Assembly: GCA_030428355.1 (NCBI GenBank)
Contig: JAUIBL010000036.1
Span: 1 to 32,569, forward strand
Length of the DNA stretch: 32,569 bases
Direction of reading: 5' to 3'
DNA from: Alphaproteobacteria bacterium
GTDB taxonomy: Bacteria; Pseudomonadota; Alphaproteobacteria; Rhodobacterales; Rhodobacteraceae
Numbering within the stretch: the first letter of the stretch is position 1; each line of letters opens with the position of its first letter. Positions 31,266 to 32,569 of the stretch are shown piece after piece. A model generated the notes under the pieces. It was not told where the DNA came from and did not search any database. It worked only from the letters and a program-made list of their open reading frames with translations. The translations under genes were made by a program, and so were the position numbers.

Positions 31266-32426
31266 ATGACGGCGCAATTCGCATGCGATCCGGGTAGATC
31301 GCGGGGCAGGCTATACCCGGAAGAGGAAAGCGCGTTCCGGTCGTGTTTTCAACGGGATCGCGACCGGATCATCCACGCCTCGGCGTTTCGACGGCTCAAG
31401 CACAAGACGCAGGTCTTCATCGAACACGAGGGCGATTATTTCCGCACGCGTCTGACGCACTCCATCGAAGTCGGGCAGGTGGCACGGACCATTTCCAAGA
31501 CGTTGGGCCTCGATCTGGAACTGACCGAGGCGGTGGCGCTGGCGCATGATCTGGGCCACACGCCGTTCGGTCACACGGGCGAGGACGCGCTGGATGCGCT
31601 CATGCAACCCTATGGCGGGTTCGACCACAATGCGCAGGCGATCCGGATCGTGACATCGCTGGAGCGGCACTATGCCGATTTCGACGGGTTGAACCTCACC
31701 TGGGAAACCCTTGAAGGTATTGCAAAACACAACGGCCCGGTGAAGCAGCCGATCCCCCATGCGCTGGCCGCCTACAACGCCCGGCACGATCTGGAACTGC
31801 ACACCCACGCAAGCGCCGAAGCGCAGGTTGCGGCGCTGTCCGATGACATCGCCTACAACCACCACGACCTGCATGACGGTCTGCGGGCCGAGCTGTTCTC
31901 GACCGATGAACTGGCTGAGCTTCCCATCGTAAGCGATTGTTTTGCCGAGGTGGATCGGATTTATCCCGGCCTGAACTACTACCGCCGCCGTCATGAGGCG
32001 CTGCGCCGGTTCTTCGGTGTGCTGGTCAGCGACGTGATCACTGTCACCCGCGCCAATCTCAAAGACCTCGATCCTCAAACCCCCGAAGACGTCCGCGCCG
32101 CAGGGCGGATGATGGTGCAGTTCACGCCTGCGCTTTGGTCGGATCTCAAGGTGATCCGCGAGTTTCTGTTCCACCGCATGTACCGCGCACCCGGCGTGGT
32201 CGAGATGCGCGCACAGGTGACGAAAGTCATCAACGAACTCTTCCCTCTGTTCATGTCCGACCCGTCCCTCTTGCCCAAGCAATGGCGCAAGGACGTTGCC
32301 GAAATCGAGACCGAGACGGAACTCGCACGGCTTGTCGGGGATTACATAGCCGGGATGACCGACCGGTTTGCCCTGCAGGAGCATGCGCGCCTGACGGGCT
32401 CGGACGTGATTTCCGCCAGGTCATAA
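31266..32426 (+). CDS. dgt: dGTP triphosphohydrolase-like HD protein
   Basis: Hydrolyses dNTPs to nucleoside plus triphosphate, controlling dNTP pools. 386 aa, the short alphaproteobacterial form. HD metal motif: His65 in RLTHSIEVGQVART, His94-Asp95 in ALAHDLGHTPFGH, and the later DDIAYNHHDLHDGLRA. The N-terminal SAFRSCFQRDRDRIIHASAF contains the R-D-R-I-H signature of the type 2 dGTPase-like group. Start ATG 31266 with AGGCGG upstream. It overlaps no gene; the next gene starts 12 bp after its stop. Confidence 0.95.
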   Translation: MTAQFACDPGRSRGRLYPEEESAFRSCFQRDRDRIIHASAFRRLKHKTQVFIEHEGDYFRTRLTHSIEVGQVARTISKTLGLDLELTEAVALAHDLGHTPFGHTGEDALDALMQPYGGFDHNAQAIRIVTSLERHYADFDGLNLTWETLEGIAKHNGPVKQPIPHALAAYNARHDLELHTHASAEAQVAALSDDIAYNHHDLHDGLRAELFSTDELAELPIVSDCFAEVDRIYPGLNYYRRRHEALRRFFGVLVSDVITVTRANLKDLDPQTPEDVRAAGRMMVQFTPALWSDLKVIREFLFHRMYRAPGVVEMRAQVTKVINELFPLFMSDPSLLPKQWRKDVAEIETETELARLVGDYIAGMTDRFALQEHARLTGSDVISARS

Positions 32427-32438
32427 GAGGAAAACATC

Positions 32439-32569
32439 GTGGCAACACCTGCAGACGCCGGCATGAATCCGGTCACCGCTTTTGCATTGGTCGGCGCTTT
32501 GGGCGTCGGAGCGCAATGGCTCGCGTGGCGGCTCAATCTTCCGGCGATCGTGTTGATGTTGCTGGCGGG
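32439..32569 (+). CDS. Cation:proton antiporter, N terminus only
   Basis: GTG start at 32439 with AAGAGG 7-8 nt upstream, 12 bp after the dgt stop, running off the window. The 43 visible residues contain NPVTAFALVGALGVGAQWLA and NLPAIVLMLLAG. This is the first helix pair of CPA-type sodium/potassium:proton antiporters (NhaP/Kef-like), where the W-x-A-W-R-x-x-L-P-x-I-x-L-M-L-L-A-G pattern recurs. The ion cannot be told from this piece. Confidence 0.75.
   Translation, partial: MATPADAGMNPVTAFALVGALGVGAQWLAWRLNLPAIVLMLLA

Overview
The window looks like chromosomal DNA of a Rhodobacterales (roseobacter-type) alphaproteobacterium. The evidence is a high GC content with strong GC3 bias, an alphaproteobacterial SOS box (GTTC-N7-GTTC) in front of uvrA, an agl-type alpha-glucoside cluster, a valine-degradation cluster, a DUF1127-like small protein, and a GC-rich extragenic element of a kind I remember from roseobacters. 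Genus-level assignment is not possible from the sequence alone. No tRNA, rRNA, IS element, phage gene or true CRISPR array was seen.

Layout. 1-2568: end of an alpha-glucoside operon (GH13 alpha-glucosidase, cut by the window edge, then the ABC ATPase AglK) closed by a terminator. 2645-3535 (minus): a three-gene set of small, very lysine-rich proteins (RHH-like, 39-aa coiled coil, HhH plus histone-H1-like tail). 3763-6627: uvrA with a LexA box. 6632-8206 (minus): a choice-of-anchor-L/Hint exoprotein. 8340-14786 (minus): valine catabolism (isobutyryl-CoA dehydrogenase, HIBYL-CoA hydrolase, mmsB, mmsA), interrupted by a YbdK-type carboxylate-amine ligase and an unknown 143-aa protein, with a divergent LysR regulator. 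15845-17631: CBS protein, coaD and a cytosolic class-3-lipase-like protein. 17713-21980 (minus): a DUF1127-like gene and two type I GAPDH genes that flank a PepSY/cytochrome b561/membrane-LuxR/47-aa cluster. 22293-23585: a DUF808 membrane protein and a 96-aa unknown, followed by an array of seven perfect or near-perfect hairpins, then transketolase (minus). 26140-27059: a coiled-coil protein and ZapA. 27133-27980 (minus): a tightly overlapping bolA / two tiny membrane proteins / grxD operon; then xth. 29171-30846: the most unusual locus, described below. 30858 onward: an ErpA/IscA-type protein (minus), a dGTPase-like HD protein and the start of a cation:proton antiporter.

The best candidate for an undescribed system is 28992-30846. 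A promoter region rich in palindromes and DnaA-box-like sequences precedes a 178-residue protein built of eight FTSGS repeats (about 20-21 residues per unit, ending exactly on the last FTSGS). An intercistronic hairpin and a 358-residue, mostly helical protein of unknown function follow. The arrangement resembles a multi-core peptide precursor plus partner, but that function is inference.

Secondary points of interest are the 23593-23816 hairpin array, the two GAPDHs with different predicted cofactor pockets and shared operator-like palindromes, the lysine-rich chromatin-like operon, and the two micro-membrane-proteins embedded between bolA and grxD.
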